A DNA stretch of 11,150 nt from JAAZMU01 sp964547725. Lineage in GTDB: Bacteria > Patescibacteriota > Minisyncoccia > Minisyncoccales > Minisyncoccaceae. The notes beneath the pieces were generated by a model. It saw only the letters and a list, made by a program, of their open reading frames with translations. It ran no database searches and was not told the DNA's origin. Below, piece after piece: positions 1-5,224 of this stretch. The number at the start of each line of letters is the position of its first letter. Position 1 is the stretch's first letter. The DNA lies in NCBI GenBank assembly GCA_964547725.1, contig CAZJOO010000021.1, forward strand, positions 1 through 11,150, written 5' to 3'. The position numbers were made by a program, and so were the translations under genes.

Positions 1-655
1 GTGACTGAACTTCGTCATCTTGGTCACTATTTTCCCTATCAACAGAAAAAAGAGTATATATGGGAAATTGAGCTTCTAACCTTTCGTATATTTCTTTTCC
101 ATCCTCTTTATTAATTTCTATCTCGCATTCTTTTAATGCTTTTTCGCCTAAATGTTCCCAAATAGCTTTTCTAATTTCATTGTTAATTGACGCCCTATAT
201 TTATCCTTACTAACGCCTAAAGTCTCAGCTCTTGCTTTAAGTTCGCTATTTTTTAAATTTAATAAATTTTCGCAACCGTTTGGCATATTAGCATTAATAT
301 AAATTTTAGGTTGAGTTGCACTAGCTGGAGTTATTACTTTTTTAACCTCTAGAAATCCGTCCTTATTTAAAAGATACTCATCTCTAATGGTTGTCTTGGC
401 TCCAGCATCTAAATCAATCTCGTCTGGTAATTTCTCGAATTCTACAGTAATTTCTATTTTTTCTCCCTCCTTACAACTAATGCTTAAATCATCTTTATCT
501 GCTTTACGGTTTCCAAAAAAAATATCACCAGCCTCTAAAATAGTTGACTTGCCAACATCATTTTTTCCAACAATTAAGGTTAGGTTATTAAAATATATTT
601 TATTTTGTTCTTTGTATCCCCTAAAGTTTTTAATCGATATTGATCTTATTTTCAT
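1..655 (-). CDS. AAA-family ATPase, OLD/RecF-like, N-terminal part (cut by window edge)
   Basis: The minus strand is open from the ATG at 653-655 to the left edge, giving 218 residues without a stop. The N-terminus is typical of RecF/SMC/OLD-type ATPases: a beta strand followed by IKNFRGYKE (residues 8-16), then a Walker A loop GKNDVGKST (30-38) and the following helix ILEA. The rest is a mixed alpha/beta stretch ending in SVDRENSDQDDEVQS. Walker B, signature motif and any nuclease (TOPRIM) domain would lie beyond the window. Members of this family act in DNA repair, plasmid or phage functions and antiphage defence; which applies here cannot be told from this part. There is no Shine-Dalgarno site. 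It lies downstream of the tRNA-Trp gene, where many bacteria have secE-nusG. A strong 10-bp palindrome sits just upstream. The family call is firm, the function open. Confidence 0.8.
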   Translation of the reverse strand, partial: MKIRSISIKNFRGYKEQNKIYFNNLTLIVGKNDVGKSTILEAGDIFFGNRKADKDDLSISCKEGEKIEITVEFEKLPDEIDLDAGAKTTIRDEYLLNKDGFLEVKKVITPASATQPKIYINANMPNGCENLLNLKNSELKARAETLGVSKDKYRASINNEIRKAIWEHLGEKALKECEIEINKEDGKEIYERLEAQFPIYTLFSVDRENSDQDDEVQS

Positions 656-663
656 ATAATTTA

Positions 664-697
664 TAAAAATAAAACACCTTAAAATTATAAGGTGTTT
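664..697 (-). terminator. Hairpin with U-rich tail, likely terminator of the rpmG/tRNA-Trp unit
   Basis: Perfect 10-bp inverted repeat (672-681 with 688-697) with a 6-base loop. On the minus strand it is followed by TTTTATTTTTAT. It lies 90 bases after tRNA-Trp and 17 bases before the ATPase start. The centre also reads TATAAT on the minus strand, so a promoter or operator role for the ATPase gene is an alternative; I see no matching -35 at the right distance. Confidence 0.6.
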
Positions 698-786
698 CCA
701 TCGTGATTATTGATTAATATATTGTTTATTATTCTAATCATATATTGTATTTTAACGCGACTCGTGCGCTTTAACTACGCTCGAAT

Positions 787-861
787 TGGCAGGGGCGGAA
801 GGATTCGAACCTTCAAGACTTCTTTTGGAGAGAAGCAGTTTGCCGTTAAGCTTACGCCCCT
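787..861 (-). tRNA. tRNA-Trp (anticodon CCA)
   Basis: The minus strand folds as a cloverleaf. The acceptor stem AGGGGCG pairs with CGCCCCT, the discriminator is G, and the 3' CCA is encoded (787-789). The anticodon arm is CTTCT-CTCCAAA-AGAAG, so the anticodon is CCA, and the T arm is GAAGG-TTCGAAT-CCTTC. The D stem (AGCT/AACT) has one C-A mismatch, otherwise the fold is normal. It is the last gene of the tRNA-Tyr/tRNA-Thr/rpmG/tRNA-Trp cluster and the only one of the three tRNAs with an encoded CCA. Confidence 0.95.
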
Positions 862-866
862 ATAAA

Positions 867-893
867 AAATGAAGAAAATTTATTTCTTCATTT
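867..893 (-). terminator. AT-rich hairpin overlapping the rpmG stop codon
   Basis: Inverted repeat 867-877 / 883-893 (11 bp, 5-base loop). On the minus strand it is followed by TTTTTTATA and then the tRNA-Trp 5' end. The rpmG stop codon (880-882) lies in the loop. It could be a leaky terminator that sets the ratio of rpmG to tRNA-Trp, or a processing site. The stem has only two G-C pairs, so it is weak. Confidence 0.4.
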
Positions 894-1041
894 CCTTATG
901 AGCAGTGTGTGCTCTGCAAGTATTACAGAACTTATTAAGTTCTATTTTTTCCTCAACGTTTTTTGTTTTGTTTGTAAAGTAATTAACTTGCTTACATGTT
1001 GTACATTGAAGTCTAATTGCTTTCTTTTTTTTCTTTGCCAT
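880..1041 (-). CDS. rpmG: 50S ribosomal protein L33
   Basis: A 53-residue protein starting MAKKKKKAIRLQC and ending AHKEMKK, the normal size and pattern of bacterial L33, a small protein of the large ribosomal subunit near the E site. Four cysteines in two CxxC pairs (C13/C16 and C39/C42) mark the zinc-binding form of the family. The start is the ATG at 1039-1041, 35 bases after tRNA-Thr; the TAA is at 880-882. There is no Shine-Dalgarno site. It lies between tRNA-Thr and tRNA-Trp on one probable transcript, so the mRNA would be released by processing of the flanking tRNAs. The order rpmG-tRNA-Trp is common in bacteria and usually leads into secE-nusG, which is absent here. Confidence 0.93.
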   Translation of the reverse strand: MAKKKKKAIRLQCTTCKQVNYFTNKTKNVEEKIELNKFCNTCRAHTAHKEMKK

Positions 1042-1076
1042 ATCAATAATTTATCTTATCTCTTTTTTGTTATCTG

Positions 1077-1148
1077 AGCCGATGGAGAGAATTGGACTCT
1101 CGACCTCTCCCTTACCAAGGGAGTGTTCTGCCACTGAACTACATCGGC
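1077..1148 (-). tRNA. tRNA-Thr (anticodon GGT)
   Basis: The minus strand folds with acceptor GCCGATG/CATCGGC, D arm GTTC/GAAC, anticodon arm CTCCC-TTGGTAA-GGGAG (anticodon GGU, reading ACC/ACU) and T arm GAGAG-TCCAATT-CTCTC. The T loop starts TCC rather than the usual TTC. The discriminator is U and no CCA is encoded (the next bases are CAG). The 27-base linker on its 5' side is nearly complementary to its own anticodon arm; see findings. Confidence 0.94.
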
Positions 1149-1175
1149 AAAAAACTCCTTTGGTAAGTAAAACTG

Positions 1176-1258
1176 TGGGCAGGGAGGGACTCGAACCCCC
1201 GTAGGCGTAAGCCAGTAGATTTACAGTCTACCCCATTTGACCGCTCTGGTACCTACCC
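1176..1258 (-). tRNA. tRNA-Tyr (anticodon GTA)
   Basis: The minus strand folds with acceptor GGGTAGG/CCTGCCC (one G-U pair), anticodon arm GTAGA-CTGTAAA-TCTAC (anticodon GUA) and a long variable arm with its own GGC-TTAC-GCC stem, as expected of a class II tRNA-Tyr. The T arm is GGGGG-TTCGAGT-CCCTC and the discriminator is A. CCA is not encoded. It is the first gene of the cluster, starting about 12 bases after the predicted transcription start. Confidence 0.95.
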
Positions 1259-1277
1259 ATGTAATTAATACCTAATC

Positions 1278-1306
1278 ATGTTAGCAAAAATTGAATTATT
1301 TTTCAA
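1278..1306 (-). promoter_or_regulatory. Promoter of the tRNA-Tyr/tRNA-Thr/rpmG/tRNA-Trp cluster
   Basis: On the minus strand a -35 TTGAAA (1301-1306) and a -10 TAACAT (1278-1283) are spaced by 17 bases. The predicted start lies about 12 bases before tRNA-Tyr. The -35 box falls within the last codons of trmD, so the cluster can be transcribed independently of trmD. Confidence 0.6.
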
Positions 1307-1307
1307 T
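1286..1307 (-). terminator. Weak hairpin at the trmD stop codon
   Basis: Minus-strand stem ATTGAA/TTCAAT (1302-1307 with 1290-1295) with a 6-base loop, followed by TTTTT. It overlaps both the trmD stop codon and the spacer of the tRNA-cluster promoter. With a 6-bp AT-rich stem it is at best a partial terminator. Confidence 0.3.
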
Positions 1308-1958
1308 GACTTTCTTTCTTTTTTCTCTCCAAGCTTCAATTTCCTTATGATTTCCTGAAAGGAGTACTTCAGGAACCTTTAACTCTTTTCCCTCTTTTGT
1401 TGTAAAAACTTCTGGTCGTGTGTATTGTGGATATTCAATAAATCCACCCTCTTTTGTCATTCTTTCTTCTAAGAAACAATCCTTACCAAGCATTCCTGGT
1501 ATTAACCTTGAAACAGACTCAATAACAATCATAGAAGGAAGCTCCCCTCCCATAAGATCAAAATCCCCTATGGAAATAATATCGTCGGCAAAGTTTTCTA
1601 AAACTCTTTCGTCTATTCCTTCATATCTACCTGATATTAGAATAACGTTATCACACTTTGAATATTCTGTACACTTAAGCTGATTATACTTCTCCCCCCT
1701 AGGCGAGAACACAACTATTTTGCTGTTATTACCCCTTAAGGCGTTCAAAGCTTCGCTTATCGGCTCTATCTTCATTACCATTCCTAAACCCCCTCCAAAA
1801 GGCCTATCATCCACTTTTTTATGAGGATCGTCTGTGTAATCTCTTAAATTGTGAACATTAACTTCAATTAATCCTTTTTCAATTCCTTTAGAGATAAAAG
1901 TCTCTTTTAAATAGGAATCAAACATTTCAGGAAAAATAGTTAAAACATCAAATTTCAT
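1296..1958 (-). CDS. trmD: tRNA (guanine-37-N1)-methyltransferase TrmD
   Basis: TrmD transfers a methyl group from S-adenosylmethionine to N1 of G37 next to the anticodon, which prevents +1 frameshifting. The protein has 220 residues, slightly short for the family. The SPOUT methyltransferase (trefoil knot) domain shows GGGLGMVMKIEP (55-66), SGRYEGIDERV (109-119), GDFDLMGGELP (131-141) and RLIPGMLG (151-158). The C-terminal tRNA-binding part has EYPQYTRPEVF (175-185) and VLLSGNHKEIEAWR (198-211). The linker carries EERMTKEGG (165-172 region) where E. coli TrmD has the DSF sequence with its catalytic Asp; see findings. The ATG at 1956-1958 has no Shine-Dalgarno site. It follows the khpA terminator and precedes the tRNA cluster. 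The neighbours rimM and rplS, usual in trmD operons, are absent from the window. Confidence 0.96.
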   Translation of the reverse strand: MKFDVLTIFPEMFDSYLKETFISKGIEKGLIEVNVHNLRDYTDDPHKKVDDRPFGGGLGMVMKIEPISEALNALRGNNSKIVVFSPRGEKYNQLKCTEYSKCDNVILISGRYEGIDERVLENFADDIISIGDFDLMGGELPSMIVIESVSRLIPGMLGKDCFLEERMTKEGGFIEYPQYTRPEVFTTKEGKELKVPEVLLSGNHKEIEAWREKRKKVIEK

Positions 1959-1981
1959 GTTTTAAAAATAACACAAAGACT

Positions 1982-2017
1982 TAATTAAAACAAGCTCTCC
2001 CTTACGGGAAAGCTTGT
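1982..2017 (-). terminator. Rho-independent terminator after khpA
   Basis: Stem of 12 bp (1990-2001 with 2006-2017, one G-U pair) capped by a GTAA tetraloop of the GNRA type, followed on the minus strand by TTTTAATTAA. It lies between khpA and trmD. I find no clear trmD promoter between it and the trmD start 24 bases further on, so readthrough probably supplies trmD, making this an attenuator-like site. Confidence 0.8.
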
Positions 2018-2037
2018 GCTTGTTTGAAAGAATAAAC

Positions 2038-2385
2038 TTATATCTTTAAATCGTCTAATCCTTCTGTTACGTCATCGATTGTCTCGGCGTCGCTTTTAAC
2101 CTCTTCTACTCTAGGCTCTCTAACTCTTGTTGAACCTTCTGGCTCTTCAATTTTTAGATTTACTCTAGCGTGGTTCTTTAGTCCAATAATTTTTACTAAA
2201 CTTCTAATTGCTCTTGCAGTAGAACCCTGTCTTCCAATAAGCTGTCCCATATCTTCTGGGTTAACCTTAACTGTCAATAGAACTCCCATTTCGTCAACGT
2301 CTCTTTTTACTTGAACGTCATCTGGATGATCTACTAAAGTCTTTACGATATATTCAAGAAAATCTTGATCTTTTATTTCTGTCAT
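2038..2385 (-). CDS. khpA: KH-domain RNA-binding protein KhpA
   Basis: Residues 1-80 form a single KH domain of the KhpA/YlqC family, with the RNA-binding loop GRQG at 51-54 inside GQLIGRQGSTARAIRSLVK. These proteins bind diverse RNAs, often as a partner of KhpB/Jag, and the gene is usually next to rpsP, rimM and trmD. Usual length is about 76-90 residues; this one has 115 because of an acidic tail (81-115) rich in E and D. The start is the ATG at 2383-2385; there is no Shine-Dalgarno site. It has its own near-consensus promoter with a palindrome across the -10 box and a strong terminator, so it is separated from rpsP, its usual operon partner, by the 171-aa gene. Confidence 0.9.
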   Translation of the reverse strand: MTEIKDQDFLEYIVKTLVDHPDDVQVKRDVDEMGVLLTVKVNPEDMGQLIGRQGSTARAIRSLVKIIGLKNHARVNLKIEEPEGSTRVREPRVEEVKSDAETIDDVTEGLDDLKI

Positions 2386-2430
2386 ACTTTTATATTTATT
2401 TATCTTAAAAATTATTCATGGTCGACAACC

Positions 2431-2467
2431 ATACCAATATTTTACATGGTATAACTTGCGCTGTCAA
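2431..2467 (-). promoter_or_regulatory. khpA promoter with a palindrome spanning the -10 box
   Basis: On the minus strand a perfect -35 TTGACA (2462-2467) lies 17 bases from a -10 TAAAAT (2439-2444), the best promoter in the window. The -10 sits in the centre of an exact inverted repeat ATACCA-N10-TGGTAT (2431-2452), the geometry of a repressor operator. The leader is about 47 bases long. Confidence 0.75.
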
Positions 2468-2477
2468 TAGATTTAAG

Positions 2478-2512
2478 GAAATAAAAAAGCACGAGTTTAA
2501 ATAAACTGTGCT
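2478..2512 (-). terminator. Terminator of the 171-aa protein gene
   Basis: Minus-strand hairpin AGCAC/GTGCT (2508-2512 with 2488-2492) continued by a 4-bp inner stem after a small internal loop, followed by TTTTTTATTT. It overlaps the stop codon of the upstream gene and lies just ahead of the khpA promoter. Confidence 0.65.
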
Positions 2513-3012
2513 AAAAGAGTCTCTTTACTTGTTTCGCCTTTTTCAGAAATAACTTCTATTAAGCTAAGTTCTCTAAAGAGAGTTATGTTGTCAAAGATAA
2601 AAATGGTCTGGTTCTTAGACAATGTAAGAAGTTTTTCTTCGCCAATCTTTTCAGAAATCTGTTCTCTGATACTTATAGACCTCTCTTGAAGACTATAAAT
2701 AATTTCGTCGAAGCAAGAATTTTTTGTTTTTAAAGATTGCATTTCCTCATTTTCAATAAGAACCTGTTGTCCTGACGGAATTCTCGTCTTAGTTGAAATC
2801 TTTTTAATGATTTCATCACGACAATCTTCATATCTCTCAATTTGTTCTGTAAATTCAAGCAATAGTTCTTCTAAACCAACTTCATTTCTAACTTCAGAAA
2901 AAAAACTTCTTTCGTTTTGAATAAGAAGAGAAAGCTTTAAAAGAATCAAAGAATATTTGAATTTTTCTTCGTCTTCATAGGATCGTAGTCTTTGTTTTTT
3001 GTAAGAATGCAT
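2497..3012 (-). CDS. Unrecognised helical protein, 171 aa
   Basis: I do not recognise this protein. It has 171 residues, starts MHSYKKQRLRS, and is rich in E, K, I, L and S with few prolines or glycines. It reads as mostly alpha-helical with probable coiled-coil stretches around residues 15-70 and 85-125. It has no signal peptide, membrane segment or obvious catalytic motif. I chose the ATG at 3010-3012 rather than the GTG nine bases upstream, because AGAGGTGA (3018-3025) is a good Shine-Dalgarno site at the right distance from the ATG and overlaps the GTG. It has its own promoter and terminator and sits between rpsP and khpA, genes that are often adjacent, so it looks like an insertion into that operon. 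Its strong ribosome binding site is unlike its housekeeping neighbours. Confidence 0.8.
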   Translation of the reverse strand: MHSYKKQRLRSYEDEEKFKYSLILLKLSLLIQNERSFFSEVRNEVGLEELLLEFTEQIERYEDCRDEIIKKISTKTRIPSGQQVLIENEEMQSLKTKNSCFDEIIYSLQERSISIREQISEKIGEEKLLTLSKNQTIFIFDNITLFRELSLIEVISEKGETSKETLLAQFI

Positions 3013-3017
3013 CCAAA

Positions 3018-3076
3018 TCACCTCTTTTTTAAATATGGACTTTCTATAATATAAGACTAATCAGACAAAAAATCAA
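3018..3076 (-). promoter_or_regulatory. Promoter and Shine-Dalgarno site of the 171-aa protein gene
   Basis: On the minus strand -35 TTGATT (3071-3076), 17-base spacer, -10 TATATT (3048-3053). The leader is about 28 bases and ends with AGAGGTGA (3018-3025) six bases before the ATG. This ribosome binding site decides the start codon. Confidence 0.7.
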
Positions 3077-3080
3077 CAAA

Positions 3081-3107
3081 CAAAAAAAACAGCCCCGTGG
3101 GGCTGTT
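3081..3107 (-). terminator. Rho-independent terminator after rpsP
   Basis: GC-rich minus-strand stem AACAGCCC/GGGCTGTT (3100-3107 with 3088-3095) with a CACG loop, followed by a run of eight T. It closes the rpmF-nusB-rnc-rpsP operon. Confidence 0.9.
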
Positions 3108-3118
3108 CCTTAAAAGTT

Positions 3119-3577
3119 TTATTTAGTTTCTTCAACTGCTGGAGTTTCTTCTGCAACTGGAGTTTCTTCAGTCTTAGCAACCTCTTCTTTGATTTCTTCA
3201 ATCTTAGCTGCTTTCGCTTCTTCAGCTTTAGCTTTAGCGGCTTCAGCTGCTTTTTGCTTGTTATCTTCCTTAGCTTTCTCTCTTGCAGCTCTCTTTTCTG
3301 GATTCTTTACCTTAGAAACACTGATTTTCTTCTTTTCTCCTTCAACAATTCCTTCTGTAACAAAAACATTCCAAACTGTAGGAGATGCTTGTGCTCCAAC
3401 TGATAACCAGTAAAGAGCTCTTTCTTTGTTTACTCCTCTTTCTTTTGTGAGTGTATTAACAAATCCAATCTGTTCAACTGGAACTCCTGCTACAGCAGAA
3501 TTTCTCTTATCTGTAACGACAATCTTGTATGATGGTTGATTTTTTTTACCTTTTCTTTGTAATCTTATAGCTAACAT
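3119..3577 (-). CDS. rpsP: 30S ribosomal protein S16 with a long charged tail
   Basis: Residues 1-85 are a complete S16, a small-subunit assembly protein: MLAIRLQRKGKKNQPSYKIV at the start, then VTDKRNSA (21-28), IGFVNTLT (37-44), RALYWLSVGAQ (53-63) and the usual PTVWNVF stretch. S16 is normally 80-90 residues. Here a tail (about 86-152) follows, first Lys/Ala/Glu-rich, then acidic with repeated EETP-like units (EETPVAEETPAVEE, 137-150). It is likely disordered or helical. Similar tails occur on S16 in candidate-phyla bacteria as far as I recall. The start lies 7 bases after the rnc stop and has no Shine-Dalgarno site, so translation is probably coupled. It is the last gene of the operon. 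Confidence 0.95.
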   Translation of the reverse strand: MLAIRLQRKGKKNQPSYKIVVTDKRNSAVAGVPVEQIGFVNTLTKERGVNKERALYWLSVGAQASPTVWNVFVTEGIVEGEKKKISVSKVKNPEKRAAREKAKEDNKQKAAEAAKAKAEEAKAAKIEEIKEEVAKTEETPVAEETPAVEETK

Positions 3578-3584
3578 ATTATTT

Positions 3585-4280
3585 TTACCAATTTTTTTTA
3601 ATTAAAGCTTGTTCTGCGGCCCTTACCTCTGCTTCGTGCTTTGAGGTTCCTTCCCCTTTAGCAATCAGCGTATCTTCTATGTAGACACCAACGATAAAAT
3701 TCTTTTTATGGTCAGGTCCACTTTCTTCCATTACTCTGTAATCCGGAGTAATAGAAACTTCTTCTTGTGCTTTTTCTTGAAAAAGTGATTTTGGATCTTT
3801 ATCCAATCTCTTTTCTAAGATTTCGCCTATTTTTTTATCGATTAAATTTTCAATTATGAACTTTTGACAAGGAACATATCCTTTATCTAAGAATAACGCT
3901 CCGATAAAAGCTTCAAAGGTGTCGGCAAGAATTGATGTTCTCGCTTTCTCCCCTCCCTTCTCTTCTCCTTGAGACAATAGAAGGAAATCATTAAAGTCAA
4001 GATTTTGGGAAGCTTCAGAAATTGAAATTGAATTTACTAAAGCAGCTCGCAGTCCAGTCATCTCTCCCTCGTCTTTTTCTGGATAATTATTGTATAAGTA
4101 TTCAGTAGTTACGAGTTCTAAAACAGCGTCTCCCAAAAATTCCAATCTTTCATTATGATTTAAACAAAACTTTGGGTTTTCGTTTAAATACGATCTGTGA
4201 CAAAATGCTTGTGTAAGCAAATCCTTATTGTCAAAATATATATTCAGTTTTTTCTCGAGATCTTCGAAATTTTTTGTCAT
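3585..4280 (-). CDS. rnc: Ribonuclease III
   Basis: RNase III cleaves double-stranded RNA, including rRNA precursors and structured mRNA leaders. The protein has 231 residues, normal for the family. The N-terminal endonuclease domain (1-150) has the signature NERLEFLGDAVLEL (43-56) with E47 and D51, and the second metal-binding pair D120 and E123 in ILADTFEAFIGALFLD (117-132). The C-terminal double-stranded RNA-binding domain (about 162-229) has DPKSLFQEKAQ and the KHEAEVRAAEQAL helix (214-226). All four catalytic acidic residues are present. The ATG at 4278-4280 lies 49 bases after nusB and lacks a Shine-Dalgarno site. It sits in the operon rpmF-nusB-rnc-rpsP; I see no separate promoter. Confidence 0.96.
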   Translation of the reverse strand: MTKNFEDLEKKLNIYFDNKDLLTQAFCHRSYLNENPKFCLNHNERLEFLGDAVLELVTTEYLYNNYPEKDEGEMTGLRAALVNSISISEASQNLDFNDFLLLSQGEEKGGEKARTSILADTFEAFIGALFLDKGYVPCQKFIIENLIDKKIGEILEKRLDKDPKSLFQEKAQEEVSITPDYRVMEESGPDHKKNFIVGVYIEDTLIAKGEGTSKHEAEVRAAEQALIKKNW

Positions 4281-4329
4281 ATTTTAAACTGAATTGTAGA
4301 CTGAAAACTATTACAAATAATTTCCAGGT

Positions 4330-4770
4330 TTACGATTCACTTTTACCTTTATCTTCTTCCATTACGTTGAATACTGTTCCCAAAACTCCATTAATAAACT
4401 TTCGAGAACTCTCTCCTCCGAAATTCTTGGCTAATTCTATTGATTCATTAATAGCTACCTTAGGAGGAACAGCGTCTTTATCTTCAAACAAAAGTTCGTA
4501 AATTCCAATCCTTAAGATATTTCTATCAAGTAAATTAATTTGCTCAATTGGCCAATCGGGAGCAGTCTTTTCAATCACACTATCAATCACTTCTTTATTT
4601 TTTAAGATACCTTCAACTAATTCAAATATAAAAGCTGTTTCTTCCAGTCCTGATCCAAACTCTTCTGTATTCTTATGAGCAATAGACATTAAATCTCCTT
4701 TCATTTTTCCAAAATCCCATTCATAGAGACTTTGCATCACGATTGATCTAGAAATATGTCGTGTAGCCAT
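4330..4770 (-). CDS. nusB: Transcription antitermination factor NusB
   Basis: NusB binds boxA RNA with S10 (NusE) and supports antitermination during rRNA transcription. This all-helical protein has 146 residues, typical of the family. Recognisable parts are ATRHISRSIVMQSLYEWD near the N-terminus, INLLDRNILRIGIYELL (78-94) and PPKVAINESIELAKNFGG (102-119) followed by SSRKFINGVLG (121-131). The frame is open further upstream to 4911, but those extra residues are the rpmF tail read in another frame; the ATG at 4768-4770, four bases after the rpmF stop, gives the conserved NusB N-terminus. The tight spacing suggests translational coupling to rpmF. The C-terminus is short and charged. Confidence 0.95.
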   Translation of the reverse strand: MATRHISRSIVMQSLYEWDFGKMKGDLMSIAHKNTEEFGSGLEETAFIFELVEGILKNKEVIDSVIEKTAPDWPIEQINLLDRNILRIGIYELLFEDKDAVPPKVAINESIELAKNFGGESSRKFINGVLGTVFNVMEEDKGKSES

Positions 4771-4774
4771 AGAA

Positions 4775-5092
4775 TTATTCTTTTGAAGTTTCTTTCTTGG
4801 CTGGTAATTTCTTTGTTGTCTTTGCTTTAGCCTTAGGCTTTTCAGCAACAACAACTTCCTCTTTCTTTTCCTTGACGTTTGCTGCGGCCATAGCCTTAGT
4901 CTTCTTCTCAATCTTTGCCATTACATTTATATATTCCTTTCCTTTATAAAAACCGCATTCACGACAAACAATATGAGGTAAAGTAGGTTTACCACATTTT
5001 TTACATTTAACTAATGTTGGTTCTTTAATACAAATATTAGCTCTCCTTCTGTCTCTTCTAGACGCAGGGGTTCGCTTTTTGGGTACAGCCAT
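4775..5092 (-). CDS. rpmF: 50S ribosomal protein L32 with a charged tail
   Basis: Residues 1-60 are L32: the N-terminus MAVPKKRTPASRRDRRRAN is the family signature, and two CxxC pairs (C30/C33, C43/C46) form the zinc ribbon. L32 is a small protein of the large subunit, normally 55-65 residues. Here it continues to 105 residues with a low-complexity Lys/Ala/Glu tail (about 61-105), parallel to the tail on S16 in the same operon. The start is the ATG at 5090-5092, first gene after a promoter at 5130-5157. The stop is four bases from nusB. No Shine-Dalgarno site. Confidence 0.95.
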   Translation of the reverse strand: MAVPKKRTPASRRDRRRANICIKEPTLVKCKKCGKPTLPHIVCRECGFYKGKEYINVMAKIEKKTKAMAAANVKEKKEEVVVAEKPKAKAKTTKKLPAKKETSKE

Positions 5093-5129
5093 ATCTTACT
5101 ACTATCTTTAAATTTATTATCTTGATGAT

Positions 5130-5157
5130 ATTATACATTTTTCTTTAATTTTGTAAA
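5130..5157 (-). promoter_or_regulatory. Promoter of the rpmF-nusB-rnc-rpsP operon
   Basis: Minus-strand -35 TTTACA (5152-5157), 16-base spacer, perfect -10 TATAAT (5130-5135). The leader is about 30 bases. It starts directly after a terminator hairpin (5160-5190) that shields it from unit A. Confidence 0.8.
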
Positions 5158-5159
5158 GA

Positions 5160-5190
5160 AAAATAAAAACATAGGTCCTTCGAACCTATA
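5160..5190 (-). terminator. Second terminator downstream of unit A
   Basis: Minus-strand stem ATAGGT/ACCTAT (5184-5189 with 5171-5176), extended by one U-G pair, followed by TTTTTATTTTT. It stands about 35 bases beyond unit A's own terminator-like hairpin and ahead of the rpmF promoter, so it insulates the two. Confidence 0.65.
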
Positions 5191-5224
5191 TCTGTTATAA
5201 CACAATTAAATAAAAAAGTAAATG

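Noticed and set aside
387..659. Plus-strand 90-codon frame, and other frames opposite trmD, rpsP, rnhB and dnaE
   Set aside because: They lie antisense to genes with clear protein motifs, have low-complexity Ser/Phe/Leu composition and no family motif.
3013..3021. GTG start for the 171-aa protein nine bases upstream
   Set aside because: The GTG lies inside the Shine-Dalgarno sequence; the ATG at 3012 has the correct spacing.
4771..4911. N-terminal extension of nusB giving a 193-aa frame
   Set aside because: The extra residues are Arg/Lys/Gln-rich and are the rpmF tail read in a shifted frame; the conserved NusB N-terminus starts at the ATG at 4770.
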